Below the pieces are notes generated by a model that had not been told where the DNA came from, did not search any database, and worked only from the letters and a program-made list of their open reading frames with translations. This document shows, piece after piece, positions 9,733-20,645 of a DNA stretch of 64,000 bases; positions within the stretch are counted from its first letter, which is position 1; every line of letters starts with the position of its first letter. The DNA comes from Aurantiochytrium sp. KH105 (lineage: Eukaryota > Sar > Bigyra > Thraustochytrida > Thraustochytriidae). The position numbers and the translations under genes were made by a program. Location of the stretch: positions 279,001 through 343,000 of the forward strand of contig BGKB01000048.1 of the NCBI GenBank assembly GCA_003116975.1, written 5' to 3'.

Positions 9733-12608
9733 ATGTCCGCGCAGGAACAGCTCTTACGGGTCAAGGCGCAACTCCTGCGCGAGCGCATGCGTCTTGAGCG
9801 AGATCGTGCATTTGAAACGCAAGGTGACGCCCGTTGCGAGAAGAGTGTTTTGGCACGACACGGACTTGCCATCGAGCCTAAATTCCCTCCCGCATCAGAC
9901 AAATCCTCCTTCTCCTCCGCTTCCTCTCGCTCAAACCAACATGATTCTCTTTCCTCGCACTCATCCTCGCGTCGACGCCATAATAGGGCTGGCTTGCCCC
10001 AAGAAGATGCATTGGACGAGCTCGACTCCGCGTTGAATGACGAAGACGAGTCTAGCAAAGCGTCAAGCATCAGCAGCTACATGTCAGACAAAAAAAGAAG
10101 GAGAAAGTACAGACGTTCTCGAACGCCAGACGCCAGGCAGCGATCACACAGAACTCGACACAGATCGAGACACCCACATGAAAGCTTGACGTCGCCCATT
10201 CAAGAGAACCCAATGATTGCCAGGGTTCGCTCTCAAATGCGCACGCAGCAAGCCGCAATGCTAGAGGTTCTCAGCGGTCTTGACAATCAGCTACAGGCGC
10301 AGCTCGATCTGAAAGACAGGCAAGAGTTCGAACACCGACTCGAGCAGCGCATCACCACACAAAACAAATTAATGCTGGCTGCCATCGAGCAACGACTTGC
10401 CCCAGTGCTTGCCTCTCACATGCACTTGCCCACACAGGAGCGAATGATTGCAGCGACGAGCCCCACAACGAACCTTTCGGAGCAAGACCAGCAGCATCGC
10501 TCAGGCCATTTCGCCTCGATCATGCATCAGAGCTCCAAAATGTCCAATAGCATGTCCGCCAAAACGGAGCATGGTCTCAGCAGAGCGTCAGAAGAGATGA
10601 GGACTGACATCACAAGTCCGAATCATACTTTGAAGGACAACAAAACGCAGCAACATGCTACGGAGAAAGAGAAAGAGGAACCTGCAAATATCTGGGAAGA
10701 GCTTCTTCAAGACGATACAGATTTGCTGCACATGAGCGACGACGAAGGTGACAAGGAAGAGACAGAAAAGCAAGAAAAGGACAAAGCCACTGCTGCTGCA
10801 GAGGAGAAAAAACGCAAGGCTCTCAAGGCGGCCGTTTTTGGAAGCGGGAGACCCATGTATCGTTGGCGGAAAGAAGGCATCGACACACCACCTGCGGACC
10901 AGGTTCTCAAGGGCAAAGCACTTTTTCGCAGCATCGTATGTCTCTTCATCGCCCTCGCCCGCATGAAGCGACATGCAATAGCACGACGCATGGCGCTGGC
11001 AGAGGATGACCGCAAGGAAATGGAAAAGGGTATCTTGTGGTTTGCAGACACGACTCGTTCCTGGATGGCTCAAGTGCTTGCCCTCCCGCTCGCTGACATT
11101 GTTGGAAAGCGAGATCTAAATCTCGACCCTAGCAATACAAGAGGCGCGCTTGGACAGAAACTCGGCAACGGATTCTGGCGTGCAAAACCGAAACGAAACG
11201 CGCCCGCTCCAATTACAGCAGAGACTATCATGAGCGATGTTGAACTCGCTACTCTACGACTCAAAGTTCGCGTCCGGGGCATCTTTGAGGCCTTACTTAA
11301 TTCCCTCGAGCACGAAAAGCCACCGCTGCCACGACCGGTCGTTGGGTTTTTGAGCAGACTTACGCTCGATGGCATGGTTTTCCCGCATAATTACCTGTTC
11401 GCCATGGAAGAGGAGGCCCTGGACCTTGGCTATGCGGGTTGCACGCGATGGATGATCAAACCTAGCACAAGTGGTTCTAGCGAGGCGGCACTCTCATCCA
11501 AGAATGCGTCTGACCAAGCGTCAGAGGAGTATATCCCAGCACCAGCAAAAGCCATGCAATATGACACATCACGCTCCAAGCTCATGCTCTGCACCTTTCT
11601 CTTTGTGCGGTGTCTTGTACCTGTTCTCTGCAGGCCATGGGAGTTGGGAGCCACAGCCAAGGCAGACAAGCGATCGCAAGCGAATCTTCTTGCTGTGGCC
11701 ACAATGGTCTACATCTTGACGCGCTCGTGCGTCGGTGGCCCTGAACAAGGCCAACCTGCCGAGCAGTACGTTCGGGAATCTGTGGACGGTGGAGCGCCGT
11801 CAGCAAAACTGGGCCGACGTGATAGTCTTCGACTCATTCGCCGTGCATCCAATGTATCCGAAATTGCTTCTGTGATTGCGAACGAGACGTCAAAAGCAAA
11901 GCCGCGAACACGATGGTTCTCGCGCGCAAAACCGTCCAAGAGCGCTGTCGCTCCTGAAGAAGACGATAAGAAGAACGCCGCGGACCTAGACGCCCAAGAA
12001 ACCAGGCCTAGTACTGAGATTGACCACGAACACACAAGCACGCTCAAAATAAGCAGTCAAATGGATGATGATGAGGGCGAAACAGAAGATAATGAGGCTG
12101 ACGACGACCCATCGCAGACTGTGCGCTACCAAGGACTTGAGCATTATCTTCCCGACCTCTTTCAGGATAAGCAGCTCATTGAACTTTTGCAAAATGAAAA
12201 ATTCATGGCAGAGCTCAAGCTTGTTTTCCAGAAATGTCTTTTGCGGCTTTTGCAAAGAGCTTTTCAGAATGCAGACGCGAATCAGCTTCCCGAAGCAGCC
12301 CTCGACCAGATCGAGGCCGAAATTGCCGAACTCATCACGCAAGAAGATACCATCGGCGTACGATCTGTCCTTCGCCGAAGGAATGATGAGCTTCTTGCAA
12401 GACAACAACGTCGCGTCGAAAAGGCTGTCATGGAGGAGAAACTTGCTTCGAGTGCTCAGGCCGCCGCAGAGGCAGAGAATGTTGATGCTCATACATCGGA
12501 GCAGGTCAACGATACCAAAGAGCGTCAAGGCAGCGTGGACGATGACAGAGAGGACTCGGAGCGCGGATCTGCGAGCGAGGATGAAGATGATGAAGAGAAT
12601 GACGACGA

Positions 12609-12641
<33 letters not shown>

Positions 12642-12879
12642 TGAGGAGGAGGAGGAGGAGGAGGAGGAGGAGGACGATTATGAGGACGAGCACGACAACG
12701 ATGATTACGACCAAGAGGATGACGATGACGAGCTTCAAGATGGTAAAGAAGATGACGATGAAGACGAAGAAGAGCGAGAGTTCAGCAGAATGAATCGTGA
12801 AAGTTTCGATGCATATAACGATGGCAGAGTGAGCGACGATGCCTACGAGGAAACAAGAAACAGCTCGAAAGACTATTGA
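9733..12879 (+). CDS. Large orphan protein with Ser/Arg-rich N-terminus and highly acidic C-terminus
   Basis: The protein is 1048 aa with no intron and no family I recognise. The first ~150 residues are a basic/acidic helix followed by Ser- and Arg-rich sequence with RRHRSR-like patches. Residues about 170-230 look helical and Gln-rich. Lys/Glu-rich sequence follows (about 290-370). A probably globular, helical part spans about 370-660, with GRPMYRWRKEG, ILWFADTTRSW and FLSRLTLDGMVFPHNY. A second helical block lies at 810-930. The tail (about 955-1012) is an almost unbroken Asp/Glu run encoded by GAC/GAT then GAG. No signal peptide or membrane segment is visible. A nuclear or cytoskeletal scaffold is possible but unsupported. 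It converges with the karyopherin gene, 167 bp away. Confidence 0.8.
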
Positions 12880-13046
12880 GCATTGTCGATCGTCTGCGAA
12901 TGCAAGCCACCACCACTGCATGCCGGATAATCTTAATCAGCACAAAGCAGAGTTTTTCAGAAAAGTAGGTGTATGTATGTGTGAAGAGATTGAAAGGACA
13001 GCCATGTGACTCTTTCTCGTGTGAAAATTGGATAAAAAGTAATCAA

Positions 13047-16000
13047 TTATGCAATCTCAATCACCTCAGGAGGCGCACGAAGGCTTGACATGAGCTGCCT
13101 GAAACAATCCGAAGAAGTTTGCTTGCGGCAAAGACGCGCGAATTCAAGAAAGGCGTCCTTGGCGCGAGTGCCGACGCCCTGTGCCATAAAAGGAATCGTG
13201 GTCACAAGAGCCTCCTTGTCCGCGTCTGAGAGACGCGAGAGAGCAGAAGGGTTCTGCACAAAGACATCGTAGACGGCGCTCTGCACGAGCTGGGGATAAC
13301 GGACGGTAAGGTCTGCCATGCCCTGGGCTAGGCGAGAGAGCGGAGTCGGAGGGCAAGTTGCCGCGAGTGCGAGGATGATCTCTTTTACGAGATCCCTTCC
13401 ATTGCGCCCAAGAGCATTATCAAATATGGGTCTGTATTGTGCCACCGAACGGGCCTTTGCAGCTGCGTTTGCGTTTCCGACTGCAGCCGCCGCAGCAGCC
13501 GCCGATCCCCCTAGGCGGCTCATGAGCGATGTCAAAAAGACTGCCACCGAACGCAGTGTCTCGAGCTCATCACTCGAAACGCAGCGAGCGAGGATCTGCA
13601 AAAAGGTGTCGAGGGTCGAGTCCCCTTCGTGGGACATGATGCCATTGGCCGAGGCCCCCGTGGCCGTACCAGTGCTGGCGGCGAAAATGGCCCCAGGGCA
13701 GAAGATGAGAAAGGTGAGCGAGGTATTGAAAAAGGTCGATACCACGGTCGGATCACTGGTCACGTGGCCTTCTTGAATACAAACGACCATGCTTTCCGTA
13801 AGACGAGCAAAAAGATTCTTGAAGCCAGCTTCGGCGCCTGGCTGCGATGAAAATACCTCGACCGCCTTGCCCAGACACGACACGCAGCTCGGTGACCACG
13901 TGATGCGGAATTGCGTGACGGCCGAGGTGAGCAGCGTGTCGAGATGCTGCAAAAGAACAGCCTTGGCAGAGAGAAAAGAGGCCGAAATGAGAGAATACAA
14001 GGCATCGACAACTTCGGTGTCTCGCTGCAACGCTGCATTAGCAGTAATGTTTTCTAGAAGCGGAAGGATCTCGGAGAGAATGGCGGAGACAGGATGGTCG
14101 AGCGGGGACTTTAGGGACTTGACATTGATGTCCACATAGTTGGCGGCGCAACACAGCACGGATAGCTCCTGAGCTACAACGTTGGCATCCGAGGCATTCA
14201 CAGCTTTGAAAAGACGCTGAAGACCTGGATTGAGAAGAACCGCTAGGGTTTCGCGCCCAGCGTCCAGCTTCATGCAAGAGGCAATGCGCGTGATGCCCTC
14301 GATGGCCTTCATTCTCGCCTGCAAAGGAAAAATAACCGATTTCGTGGCTGCAAAGCTACCTTCCCCATGACTAGCAGGGTCCGTCGGGAATTTCTGATAG
14401 GCATTCTCGATACCTGTCGCAAGCGTCTTCACGGCGTCGGCGTGCAGTGCGAGTTCAAGTCGACTGGCAATGCACACGCGTTGAAATGCCTCGGCGCCCG
14501 TCCTACTGACCGGGTCCGAGAATGGCAATGCAAAGATGACGCACTCGAGATTGCGCTCGATAGTTCCAAGATCCATTCGCGCCAAGAAGGAGGCAAAGCT
14601 CCCGATCACTTGGACGCCGGCGCCGAGCGTGGCGCCATTTGCGCCGAAGAGGCCGAGCGACGCCAGTTCCTGTAGCATGGTCTCCACAAAGGAGCGAAGC
14701 GTCGCGCTCCGCGGATCCTGCTTGGAGGCCTGCTCGTTGATGACGCGTGAAGCAGAACTCAGCGCAAAAAGAGCAGCTTCAAAGGCCTTCCAGTCCTGCG
14801 TACCCCGCAACACGGAGAGCATGCATTCCACGTACCGAGGGCCAAGCACGTACATGATAACGATGAAGAGCTCCTTGACGCCATCTCCGCTGTTGCGAAA
14901 ACTCTGAACATCGTCAGGAATATCCTCTTCATAGCCGGAGCTTGCGTCTTCGGGTATTTGAGACTGTCGGAGAAGCACTTCGAGGAGCTGCAGATAGCAT
15001 GGCTCACGCAGGCTCTCGTGGCGCTGCGATAAGCTGTAGTCTTGCACGAGATGCCAAAATTCGAGAGTGAGAATCGCAACGTTCCTCGAGGGGTGCGCCG
15101 TGAACATCATGACAATATCCACAAGCGCAAGGAGCGAAGGCGTGGCGCCGACCACGACGCGGTCAATTTGGGCCTCGGCCACGGCGACAACAAGCTTGCA
15201 CAAACTAAGAGCCACCTCTTCTTGCGTTGCCGGATCTTGTTCTATTGAAAGATGCGACTGGCCAGAAGATGATGCATTCGCTTCGCAGGTGGCCGCAATG
15301 CGTCCACGGGCTGCGAGAATGCCCTCGACAAGCTCGTCAAAGCTGGCCAGCGTCGCAGGCGATTCCTCTTGGCCCGTGATTACTTCGGGCGAGTCCTTTT
15401 TAACGCATGCTACGAGTGCCTGCGAGGCCATTTCGAGGACATTGAGCTCCTGGCACGACACAAGGGACACGAGCATGGGCCGAAGTAAATTACACTGTGC
15501 AAGTGTTGGGACATCCACGCCAGTGGAAGCCCACGCGTGGAGCACCTCGAGAGCGCGCGCGTGAATGTGGGATTTGTCGCTCTTCATCATGAGCTGCGTG
15601 ACGGCTTCGACCACCTGCGCGAGAACGCCGCGCATGCGTTGAGCGATGCCCTGCGGGTCCGTGTCTGAAAGCGAAGCTGTGCTAGGTGGATCCTCGGCTT
15701 CTTTTTCCTCGGGAAGGACAATAAGAAGCTCGGTGGCGACGAAGAGCGCTCGCTCGGCACCAGCAGCGGAGGCGTTGCCGGCTTGCTGCTGCTGATCCAG
15801 GCCGGCGCTGAGCAATGTCCACGCCTCGTTCATGTACATATCTAGCACACTTGGGGTTTGTACTGTCATTCGCGCGAGCGCAAGACAAAGACGACGCAGA
15901 CACCTGTTACTCAGTCGCTGCGAGTCGTCGCGGACGAATTCGCGCACAAGCTGCAGAACGCGCCCATGGACGTCTTGCTTGACGGCGTCAGGTTGATCGT

Positions 16001-16214
16001 ACCAGTCTTTCTGAACTTTTGTGTAGATCATGTTTGCTGCAAAGAATTGCGTTTGCTGCGCCTGCGAGGCCACGAGGTCCAACCAGGTGGCCCAAGACTC
16101 GGGCTTTGCAGAAAAGTTTTGTAGCCAGGCAAGCGCTTCGCGGCGGGCATTTTCTGCGGCGCCGTTCTGGTACACGACGTGTATGACATTCTGGACTTCT
16201 TCTGCCGTCGCCAT
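13047..16214 (-). CDS. Transportin-3/importin-13-like karyopherin beta
   Basis: This 1055-aa protein is made of helical HEAT-type repeats, close in length to TNPO3 (923) and IPO13 (963). The N-terminus has the importin-beta N-terminal pattern: helices with ARREALAWLQNF, then FFAANMIYTKVQKDW, corresponding to FAAQTM-K in TNPO3. An exportin-1-like segment follows (LSNRCLRRLCLALARM). The rest is a HEAT solenoid without catalytic motifs. Members import SR proteins, or in the case of IPO13 shuttle cargo both ways, under Ran-GTP control at the nuclear pore. Which of the two subfamilies it belongs to cannot be settled by eye. The ATG at 16214 opens directly into the first helix. An Ala run lies near residue 910. 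Confidence 0.85.
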   Translation of the reverse strand: MATAEEVQNVIHVVYQNGAAENARREALAWLQNFSAKPESWATWLDLVASQAQQTQFFAANMIYTKVQKDWYDQPDAVKQDVHGRVLQLVREFVRDDSQRLSNRCLRRLCLALARMTVQTPSVLDMYMNEAWTLLSAGLDQQQQAGNASAAGAERALFVATELLIVLPEEKEAEDPPSTASLSDTDPQGIAQRMRGVLAQVVEAVTQLMMKSDKSHIHARALEVLHAWASTGVDVPTLAQCNLLRPMLVSLVSCQELNVLEMASQALVACVKKDSPEVITGQEESPATLASFDELVEGILAARGRIAATCEANASSSGQSHLSIEQDPATQEEVALSLCKLVVAVAEAQIDRVVVGATPSLLALVDIVMMFTAHPSRNVAILTLEFWHLVQDYSLSQRHESLREPCYLQLLEVLLRQSQIPEDASSGYEEDIPDDVQSFRNSGDGVKELFIVIMYVLGPRYVECMLSVLRGTQDWKAFEAALFALSSASRVINEQASKQDPRSATLRSFVETMLQELASLGLFGANGATLGAGVQVIGSFASFLARMDLGTIERNLECVIFALPFSDPVSRTGAEAFQRVCIASRLELALHADAVKTLATGIENAYQKFPTDPASHGEGSFAATKSVIFPLQARMKAIEGITRIASCMKLDAGRETLAVLLNPGLQRLFKAVNASDANVVAQELSVLCCAANYVDINVKSLKSPLDHPVSAILSEILPLLENITANAALQRDTEVVDALYSLISASFLSAKAVLLQHLDTLLTSAVTQFRITWSPSCVSCLGKAVEVFSSQPGAEAGFKNLFARLTESMVVCIQEGHVTSDPTVVSTFFNTSLTFLIFCPGAIFAASTGTATGASANGIMSHEGDSTLDTFLQILARCVSSDELETLRSVAVFLTSLMSRLGGSAAAAAAAVGNANAAAKARSVAQYRPIFDNALGRNGRDLVKEIILALAATCPPTPLSRLAQGMADLTVRYPQLVQSAVYDVFVQNPSALSRLSDADKEALVTTIPFMAQGVGTRAKDAFLEFARLCRKQTSSDCFRQLMSSLRAPPEVIEIA

Positions 16215-17136
16215 TGGCGCCTCGTTTCGTCCGGGCCCTCCTCTCTCCTTGTCCAGCTCGTTTAGCTCACGCTCTACGCAGGCACGGGAGCTCTACGAAA
16301 ACGAATGAAGAAGGAGACGATGTCTCCCCAAGGTCGTTGGGGCCAAGTCCTCAGCTTGCGCAGCGGCGGAGAGAGTGCGCGAGGGAGGTTGGCAGATACT
16401 GAGGCCCGGGGCTTAGCCGCGAGCTCAGAATCACTCCCTCGCGCGCGCGTGTCGTCGCTCCGCCACGTCGCGCGCCAGAGCCAGGGCACTCGCGCAGAGG
16501 CTCGCCTCGCTTCGCTCACGGTCAATCAAAATGGGCTCTGCGAGCCGCCGCTCTTGCGACGTGGTTCCTCAAGTGGGGTATAGCCGCCGCGTCAAGAGAG
16601 TTATTCGTTTGCTTGACTTGTCTGTCGTTGTTGATGGACATCCGCTACTGACCTACATGTTAGTAGCAGCCTAGCAGAAGCTCGAGCTCGGGTGGGGCCA
16701 CGGCGAAGGGCACGGTGATGCGACGTGGAATGCGTTGACAACCCGGGTGGGGGATGTTGAGATCAAGTTGGATATCAGAGGAGCTGTATACGATGATACC
16801 AAGAGACGACGAGTCGAAACGAAAAGAGGAAGGAAGTGCCGACATACGACAAGTGGAGATGAAAACACAATCGAGACACACTGTAAAAAGGGAGAAGTGT
16901 TTTTGTCTCGATTTGTTTCGAGGATCATACGACACTTTTCTTTTCTTCTTACACGGCCCGGGGCTTCGAGGCATATAAGCTTTCGCAAAACATTTCAAGC
17001 TCGACTTGTGATTGCAAAATCAAAATCTTTGCTGTAGTTGTTGTTATCGTTATTGTTGTTGTTGTTGTTGTCGTTATTGTGGGAGAACTGTGTGCATCAC
17101 AAGGCTTTCTTTCAATGATGGCGTGATACAGTGCAA
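16215..17136. other. Intergenic, exchanger 3' end to karyopherin promoter
   Basis: These 922 bp hold the karyopherin promoter and the exchanger 3' UTR. An imperfect GTT trinucleotide run lies at 17033-17078. No coding frame is convincing. Confidence 0.5.
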
Positions 17137-19362
17137 CTAGAGCATTTCGAGAATGAGGCTCTCGGTCACGAAGGCGGCGTAGAGTGCCATCATGGCAATG
17201 CCGAGCTTTTTGGTCATGACCCAGTTGCACCAATGAATGATAGAAACGACGGCTGCGACCATGATGAATAGGGTGAGAACCATGATGGTGATTCCATCTG
17301 AACTGATGAGAACTTTCTCGCCCGGGTTGACAATTGCTGTGTAAATGAACCAGGGCACGGGGAGACCAATAAGAATGTCGAAGATGTTCGAACCCACCGA
17401 ACTGGAGACAGCCATGTCTCCCAAACCTCGCTTTGCGACGGCGATACTTGACATGAGATCCGGGACACTCGTACCGGCGGCAAGCAAGGTGAGACCCATG
17501 ATAGGCTGTGGAATACATGCAAACTCACCAAAGATGGTTGCCATCCAGACCATGACGTAGGAAAGTAGTGCGATCCAAACGATACACATGAGAAAGGTGA
17601 GCATGTAGAAACGCTTAAAGATCGGTCGCCGACAGTCCGGAATGGTCAAAAACATACCCAGGCTCAAGGGAAAGGCCAGCGCCCACAGGAAGAGATCGAA
17701 AGGTCCGCCATCTGGGAGCTCAAAGGGGTTGCTCGGTTCATCGTCGTCGTCATCGTCATCGTCATCGTCATCGTATATATTGTGCGAATTGTTATTGTCC
17801 GCAGATGACCGCGTCGCCTTGACTGTTGTTTCTTGACGCTGGCGTTGCGCGGCTTCGGCTTCAGCAATGAGACCCTCGAGTTTGGGGTCCTCGGAAAGCG
17901 AGGAGCCGCGCAGCGAGAGGCGCACAGGCGCAACTGCGGTGGTCGACCGTGTCGGGCAGGGAAGCGCATACTGTGCAGCTTCTTCGGCGGTCATGTTCTC
18001 CACAACCTCGAGCATTTTCCAGTCCTCAGCGGTTGTTTGCGTGGCAACGTGAATCTTTTCGACAAAGGAAGCCATGTAGAGCCGGAAAACGCGGGCGACG
18101 CGGAGAAAGCGAAAGGCGCGCAGGGCGCGAAGGCCGCCAGAAAAGCTCGAGGAGGAAAGGATCATTTCGATGAGAATAAGCACGACGAGAGTGCCGTCGA
18201 ATGCATTAACTGGATTGTGCCAGTAGCCAAAGAAGGAGAGGGCGGCAATTTTGAGCGCCATCTCTGCAATGAAAACAGCAGAGCACCAGGAGTTGATCGC
18301 TTGGGTTGCGTTTGATTCACCATTGGCAACCTCGACAAAGATGACGACGATGTTGGCGATGATGACCATGTAGATGAAGTAGTTGAAGTAGTCGTGCTCG
18401 AGAAAATTCTCGAGACGGAGACGCCACCCGTAGCGCGGGGCTTTGGCGGCCTCCATGCGCGCTGTGACCCACTCTTCCAGGGCCTCATTAAAATACATGA
18501 CGGTAATGTACAAGCAGTACATGATGAGAAGCGCAACGGAGTCAGTGACGGCGATTTCCTGGTCAATGATGCACGTGACGAGCACCACGATCGAGATACA
18601 GTAGAAGACGCAGTCCCGCGTAAGCGGCCACCAACTCAGAGCGAGGTTGTTGGTAACGAAGGCGCAAGCGGCAATGACAAAGAGTACATTAAAGGTCGCG
18701 GAACCGACAATGGTGCCGAAGCCGATATCACTCTTGGCCACAAAGACGCCAATGATACTTGAAAAGAGCTCTGGGGCTGAACCGCCAGCAGCCATAAAAG
18801 TCGCTCCGGCCACATCCTCTTTGAGTTTGAGGTCCTCGCAGAGAGCGGAAAGGGAAGACTCAAAGTACTCGTCGCAGACGATGGCCAGTCCCATAAACAT
18901 GTAAAAGATGAGGAAAATGTGCACAAGGATGCCGCCCGAGTCCTTTTGCGTTTCGTCGAAAAAGTCGGGCGGAAACTCACCACTGCTTGAAGAGTCTGTG
19001 TCTCTGCACGAAGTCGAGTCACCGCTCGTTTCAAGATGTCTGCGGAGCGCGGTGGAGGTCTCGCTCCCAAGAATTTGTTCGATGGCGAGCATGACGCTTC
19101 CCGCGGGGAGGAGGGCAAAAATTGCGACGAGCGTGAAGAAAATGACTTGCATGCGCAGCAAATGCTTGCGCGAGAACCGGTGATGTCTGTGCCTTCTTGG
19201 CTTGGCCATGGTCCAAGACCGGTGTGGGCTGCCGCGTCGTTGTCGACGCGCAAGCACCATTTCGCGGGGGCTTGGTCTTTTCGCTGGTTTGCTGAGCATA
19301 AGACGCGCCTCTTGGTTTGCTGCGCGCTTGTGTGCCTCTACGTGAGAAGGAGAAGCAGGCAT
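17137..19362 (-). CDS. K+-dependent Na+/Ca2+ exchanger (NCKX/SLC24) with inserted voltage-sensor domain
   Basis: The product is about 741 aa from the ATG at 19362 (A at -3). The frame opens further upstream only through non-ATG codons. After a basic N-terminus and one hydrophobic segment comes the NCKX core. It has DFF, LAIVCDEYF and the alpha-1 repeat (GATFMAAGGSAPELF, GTIVGSATFN), and later the alpha-2 repeat (GLTLLAAGTSVPDLM, GDMAVSS, VGSNIFDIL). The ion-binding acids in SAPE, SVPD and NIFD are present; the last Asp is the residue linked to K+ dependence. The interrepeat loop contains a complete S1-S4 voltage sensor (18070-18399), and then an Asp run before alpha-2. The expected function is electrogenic Ca2+ extrusion at a membrane, gated or tuned by voltage. 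The gene is a single exon. Confidence 0.92.
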   Translation of the reverse strand: MPASPSHVEAHKRAANQEARLMLSKPAKRPSPREMVLARRQRRGSPHRSWTMAKPRRHRHHRFSRKHLLRMQVIFFTLVAIFALLPAGSVMLAIEQILGSETSTALRRHLETSGDSTSCRDTDSSSSGEFPPDFFDETQKDSGGILVHIFLIFYMFMGLAIVCDEYFESSLSALCEDLKLKEDVAGATFMAAGGSAPELFSSIIGVFVAKSDIGFGTIVGSATFNVLFVIAACAFVTNNLALSWWPLTRDCVFYCISIVVLVTCIIDQEIAVTDSVALLIMYCLYITVMYFNEALEEWVTARMEAAKAPRYGWRLRLENFLEHDYFNYFIYMVIIANIVVIFVEVANGESNATQAINSWCSAVFIAEMALKIAALSFFGYWHNPVNAFDGTLVVLILIEMILSSSSFSGGLRALRAFRFLRVARVFRLYMASFVEKIHVATQTTAEDWKMLEVVENMTAEEAAQYALPCPTRSTTAVAPVRLSLRGSSLSEDPKLEGLIAEAEAAQRQRQETTVKATRSSADNNNSHNIYDDDDDDDDDDDEPSNPFELPDGGPFDLFLWALAFPLSLGMFLTIPDCRRPIFKRFYMLTFLMCIVWIALLSYVMVWMATIFGEFACIPQPIMGLTLLAAGTSVPDLMSSIAVAKRGLGDMAVSSSVGSNIFDILIGLPVPWFIYTAIVNPGEKVLISSDGITIMVLTLFIMVAAVVSIIHWCNWVMTKKLGIAMMALYAAFVTESLILEML
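18070..18399 (-). other. Voltage-sensor domain (S1-S4) inside the exchanger
   Basis: This covers residues about 322-431 of the exchanger. S1 ends in an acidic patch (VIFVEVA). S2 has FIAEMALK, the Glu/Lys pattern of the charge-transfer centre. S3 has NAFDGTLVV with the conserved Asp. S4 runs GGLRALRAFRFLRVARVFR, with Arg at every third position six times (codons about 18129 down to 18082). The pattern is that of voltage-gated cation channels and of the SLC9C1 exchanger sensor. No pore helix or selectivity filter follows. Confidence 0.9.
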
Positions 19363-20620
19363 TTTGGTGAAGTTCGTATAAGTTATGTTCCAGTAGTAGC
19401 CACCCGCGTACGCACGTGTCTTGCCCTGCTCGGGCGCCGGTCGCCGCCACCCCCACCGCCGCTGCCGCTGCCGCCGCCGCCGGCTTCGCGCCACTCCGTG
19501 CGCGCCGCTGCCTTACGGCAGAGCAAAACCTGTCGTACGTTTTTTGCAAGAGGTTCCCTGGGTTTTTCAATTCCTGCTACAGATCAAACAACAGCTGCGC
19601 GGACTCGCGTCAGTCACCCAGCGAAACAGGCAGGCAGGCAGGCAGGCAAGAAAGCAGGCAGTGGCTTGTTCTTGGCTCGTCAGCACGCCACAGCAGCTGC
19701 AACAGACAAGAACAACAACACCAACAAATGCAACTAACCCGAGCGAGGCTTCTTGTGACCTACTTTCCTGTACCCGTGGCTGCGGCCCAATCGGGTGCGC
19801 AATGCATTGCAGATCGAGTCTCAACGGGCATATGCCGTTCTCATCGTGCTTCTTCTTCTTCTTCACTATGGCTGCTCGCTGCCCCTCCCGTGAGTAGGGT
19901 GGGTGGATGGGTGACCGACTGGCCATTATCGTAAGCGGCACACACAACAAGCCAACGAACGAGCTGCTACTAGCTGACAGGTAGGTCACCTCAGCACGAG
20001 TCGCGACTCAAGTTGCCCGGACCTGCCAGTCTTTTGGTTCGCAAAGCCGTTGAGCGACTTGGTTGAACTTTTACCCGGCGCGCGCACCGCGCACGGAGGC
20101 CGCTCCTAGTTTCCCCTTTTTCCCGAGTGTGTCCGCCTTGCGCTCGTGTATCCCCGTCTCGTAGGGCTTCCAGTCTTGCATTCTTCCGGGTGAGGACAGA
20201 GCGCATGCGTCAGTGGTTCTTTGGAGGTTGGGTTCCAGCCTGCTGCTAACCTAGTAGTAGACCTCTCTGTCATAGTGACGTCGACCATTCTCGGCACTGG
20301 CATTGATTGATCATTTGCCCGATCGATTGTGAGATTGGCCATGGTGGGTGTCGCGTCTACGAGCCGCCACCAGCACCGAGAGATCAGTTAGTTAGTCCAG
20401 CAGCTTCACTGTCAGATCAGGGAGGCAGACAGGCGCAGCTGGAGGATCCTCTTCCCTTTGTCCCTGTCCCTTCCTCCCATTCTGCCCCTTCCCTCCCGCC
20501 TGTCCTCCTTCCCTCCCTCCCCTCCATTGCGCACAGCGAGCGTGGTGTCGTGTCGCTGCGACGAGGCGAGTTGTGCATCCATGGACGCACTGCTTGCGCG
20601 GAAAAGCAAGGATGCTGCGC

Positions 20621-20645
20621 GCATTGCATTGCATTGCATTGCATT
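20621..20645. repeat. GCATT pentanucleotide repeat
   Basis: Five perfect GCATT copies are followed by degenerate GCATT/GCCTT copies up to about 20670. Confidence 0.9.

Noticed and set aside
11986-12921. Hydrophobic 311-codon minus-strand frame resembling a membrane protein
   Set aside because: Its Val/Ile runs are the complement of the poly-Asp/Glu tail of the orphan gene.
19363-19494. N-terminal extension of the exchanger
   Set aside because: It begins at a GTG, is Arg-rich and has no ATG. The ATG at 19362 has a good context.
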